Assembly: GCF_958979055.1 (NCBI RefSeq)
Contig: NC_084897.1
Location: 21,625,628-21,689,627, forward strand
Origin: Alnus glutinosa
Taxonomy: Eukaryota > Streptophyta > Magnoliopsida > Fagales > Betulaceae
Reading direction: 5' to 3'
Length of the DNA stretch: 64,000 bases
Part shown: piece by piece, positions 60,856 to 64,000 of the stretch
Numbering within the stretch: the stretch's first letter is position 1
Layout of the letters: each line of letters starts with the position of its first letter
Translations under genes and position numbers: made by a program
Notes under the pieces: generated by a model
What the model was told of the DNA's origin: nothing
Seen by the model: the letters and a program-made list of their open reading frames with translations, nothing else
The model's database searches: none

Positions 60856-63800
60856 TCTCCAAATGAGACCTTAATATAATATGTTGATCTAGTTTTTTTT
60901 TTTTTTTTTTTTCCTTTTGAAAATATATGTTGACCTAGTTAGTTACTACTTTAACCCCAAAAAAAATTAAATTACTTACGGGTTCAAACTAATTACAATG
61001 GTGTTATATAAACTACTTTCTCTTGTAAATTGTAATTATGATCTGACATGGGATTTTAATCGCTCACATTCACACCTATATATATACTCAAATATAAATT
61101 AGAATTAAACAACTTGTTTGCTCAACTCAATATTTCATTCATGGGAAATCAATTAATCCACTTTAGCTAATTAACTTAAGATTGGCTCAACTAGAGATGT
61201 TCATTCCAGATTGTTTGTAAATATCCTACTTGCCTACAAATTATGCCATGGGTTTGAGTTCTTTTGCCAAGCACCAACAAAATAACTCCTAAGAACCTAA
61301 TCAAGACGAAGAGAAATGTTTGATTTTATTTTGTATTACACATTTTTTTGTCTATCTTCACACAAGAAATAAATGTACAAATTCACCATTAAATTAATAA
61401 AACTAGAAATGAGTTTTACATATTCATATACAAAGAGAGAACGACACGAAACGCATTTCGACGAAGAAACAAGGCACTGTGTAAACGAATGTATGTAATT
61501 AAAACCAGGTTTGATTGGTACCATCAAACGTTTATGACTCTTTGACCAAGGAATGAATGCAGAGTGGCGTAGATCGAGAGGACGCTTTAGGGTTTGTCAA
61601 ATGAAGATTGGATAGTGGTGCAGTGGGAGACACAGGCCGGCCAGGTGGGCATCGTAGCAGAAGCTTAGTGTAAGATATTGCACGTTGGGGTTGCGTGTTG
61701 GACGTAAGTTGTTGATTGAAGAGTGTGAGAGAAATCTGGGGGAGTGGAGGTGTTTTGTTGGTTCTTGGGAGGGCAGGGGGAGTTCCAAGGTGGATATGAT
61801 TTCGTATCTTCTATTTTCTTTTTCTTTTTTTTCATCATCTATATATATATATATGGTGGATTCTTAAATATTACTTCTGATCGAGACCTTTCGGATGATC
61901 TCCACTACACCAAAGATTTGATGGGGGGATCGATACCCTTCTTCTTGAATTTCTCCATGCATTTGTGCAATGGAATTCGACTATTTCCGATATATATAAG
62001 ATATGACACTAGTCTAGTATCTTTCTTCATTAATAACCAATGACCACTTTCATCTTCTTCTTCTTTTTTTTTTTCTTTTTTTTTTTTATTTTTTTTCTCA
62101 AATCTATATAATTGGTGAACCACAATAATGCATCTAAATTTTATTTTAGAAATATGATAATTAATGAGCCTCTTTTTACATAAACTTTAACTGCGTATGT
62201 TTCGATTTTTGGGTGTGTTAAGAATATTTTATATTACTTTTTTGGTTTATTTTTTACATTGTTTAGTATAGGGTTTCTTGCTAATTACTATTTCTTTCTT
62301 TATAAATAAATAGAGAGTTATGTATTACAATTATATATACTTCAATAGACATGATGCAATCCGTACGTTTCTCTCTGTTTTCGCTCTCTTTTTTCTCTCT
62401 TTAATATTTTACTCTTCAATATATTTACTGGGATGGAAAATATCTATATATTCACATAAAACGTTTTCATGAAAAGATTGTTAAGATTTTAGTATTTTGT
62501 TGTCTTCTTATCTTTAGGATTCACACAAAATATTTTTTTTCCTGCCGGTGAGGGTGTAGCTCTTGGAAGGTAATAATGTTATATAATGCCGGCCGGCGGG
62601 AGATGTGTGGTGTTTGGAGTGTATTGTGGTGTAGGTGTTTACCGGCCGGGAGGCGGGCTATATATATGAATGGAAAATATGCTTTAAAATAATGTAAATC
62701 ATTTTATAGAAAACAATAAGGTGTGTTATGGTTAACTAAAAATGCTTTGCGGTTGTGTGCTCTTTGGTAACTATATACATACTTCTACTTTAGGTCTTTG
62801 GTTCTTTTATTCTATGGATGCACGTACCATTAGGGATGAAACTAGAATTTTAAGTGTGAGAGGCAAACTAAAAGAAGTTTTTTAGGGGGTAAAGAATTAA
62901 TTTTAGAGAGTTTATTTCATAAAAAGCATGAAATTTAGAGGAATTTTTGAAATTTAGGGATGAGGAGGCAATAGGCGATTCTGCGGCACTTTTGCCCTTA
63001 CGTACGACTCTAATTGCAAATACAATAAATTTTGATTAAATGATAATTGTAAAGCTTTATTACCTTTGAAGAGGATAAAAATACTTCAACCGTATTACTT
63101 GTCATGAAAAGAGATCATATGAAATTTGTTGATAATTTTACAAACCAACACTAGGATTTAAATCATGAATTGAAGATATATATTCAATAAAAGAATATAC
63201 ATATATAATCTAATGAATCTACTGTTCACATTAAGGGTAGGCATAATATTTGATTGTCGTCTACCATTTGTTACCGAATTACTATTGACTGCCTACCGAC
63301 TTCCGATGGTCGGTACAAGGAAAAAACAAAATATTTTGACGTCGTTTCTGTTCTGTAGGCGATAGAGTTTTTATTTCATCAGTTAACCGAATCGAGGATT
63401 CATCACTTGTTTGGCTAAAAAAGAAAAACTATTTTGGCCCAAACAGAACCTATTTTGGCCCATAAAAATAGGCTTGGTCCAATATTCAAAGCCCATGATT
63501 AATCGACATTGAACCGGCTTCACCAATTCAACTAAAATAGCCAAAATTTATTCTTGTCAATATAAAGTTGATAAATTAATTGACTTTCTTTTGGTTTGGT
63601 AGGCGAAAATATTCTAACCATCATTGATTTAAGTAATACCCAACTATAGTTCACATTGCAAGGAAAAAAAGAAACAACATTCAAAATGGCTCATATATTT
63701 TGGATTTCTATATAAAATAGTTAATCTAATCCCTAAAAAAACATCTTCACCCTATTTTAAACTAAATTCATTTTACATTTCATCTATGGTGTTCAGCCCA

Positions 63801-64000
63801 ATGTGGGGAAGCAATGAATGCACAAGTTTTTTTTTTTTTTTTTTTTTATGATTTCCTCTCCCAATCTCTCTTTCTATCTTTATTCATTTTTATCAAAAGA
63901 GTAAATATATCTGAAAAATGAAATAAAAGAAATGATATTTAAATGATATAGAGAAAGAATATTTTGCGCCTTTAACCATCCGCTTGAACAGTCCTAACTA
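60856..64000. other. AT-rich terminal region, no gene recognised
   Basis: Only low-complexity tracts and short unassignable open frames. 61560-61800 is more balanced in composition but its open frames lack convincing ATG starts or domains. 62590-62660 has GCCGGCCGG words. T tracts near 60893-60912 and 63826-63847. Confidence 0.4.

Noticed and set aside
61597..61788. Small minus-strand frame next to a TATA-like (TA)n stretch
   Set aside because: Lacks an ATG start and any known peptide or domain motif.

Overview
This window is nuclear DNA of a flowering plant, most likely a woody eudicot. Genes are intron-rich with GT-AG introns, intergenic DNA is AT-rich, and retrotransposon and MITE debris is dense. 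All coding genes recognised are plant families. The species cannot be fixed from sequence alone.

Layout. 1-13.4 kb is a TCTP (translationally controlled tumor protein) cluster: the 5' end of one copy on the minus strand at the window edge, a complete plus-strand copy (4401-6422) and a complete minus-strand copy (11115-13119). The two complete copies are near-identical convergent arms of a large inverted repeat, with a decayed gypsy gag in the loop. 13.6-21.8 kb has no host gene but holds well-delimited mobile elements: two long foldback elements, one non-autonomous LTR retrotransposon with a perfect target-site duplication, and MITEs. 22.0-30.8 kb is a six-exon RING-H2 E3 ligase gene of the RFI2 type, with a TE-rich 3.5 kb second intron, followed by a dead LINE. 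34.7-39.4 kb is a twelve-coding-exon SR30-type splicing factor (minus strand). 42.4-45.8 kb is a small HIG1-domain mitochondrial protein gene. 46.5-47.6 kb holds a truncated MAPKKK-like kinase fragment between direct repeats. 48.6-51.0 kb is the ribosomal protein eL22 gene. 57.1-57.3 kb carries a MIR164 microRNA gene (minus strand), the only recognised gene of the last 13 kb. 58.8-60.9 kb is a TRIM-type element whose 3' LTR is split by a second LTR-like element.

The genes are typical dispersed plant genes (translation, splicing, light signalling, respiration, development) and form no operon or pathway. The most notable signals are the TCTP palindrome with a promoter switch exactly at the TATA box of one copy, the MIR164 locus, a miniature TRIM with three LTRs in tandem, a local family of foldback elements with GC-rich GGGGTGGC cores, and SINE and MITE insertions with readable target-site duplications. 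I found no convincing new biochemical system. All computed-looking statements were made by eye.
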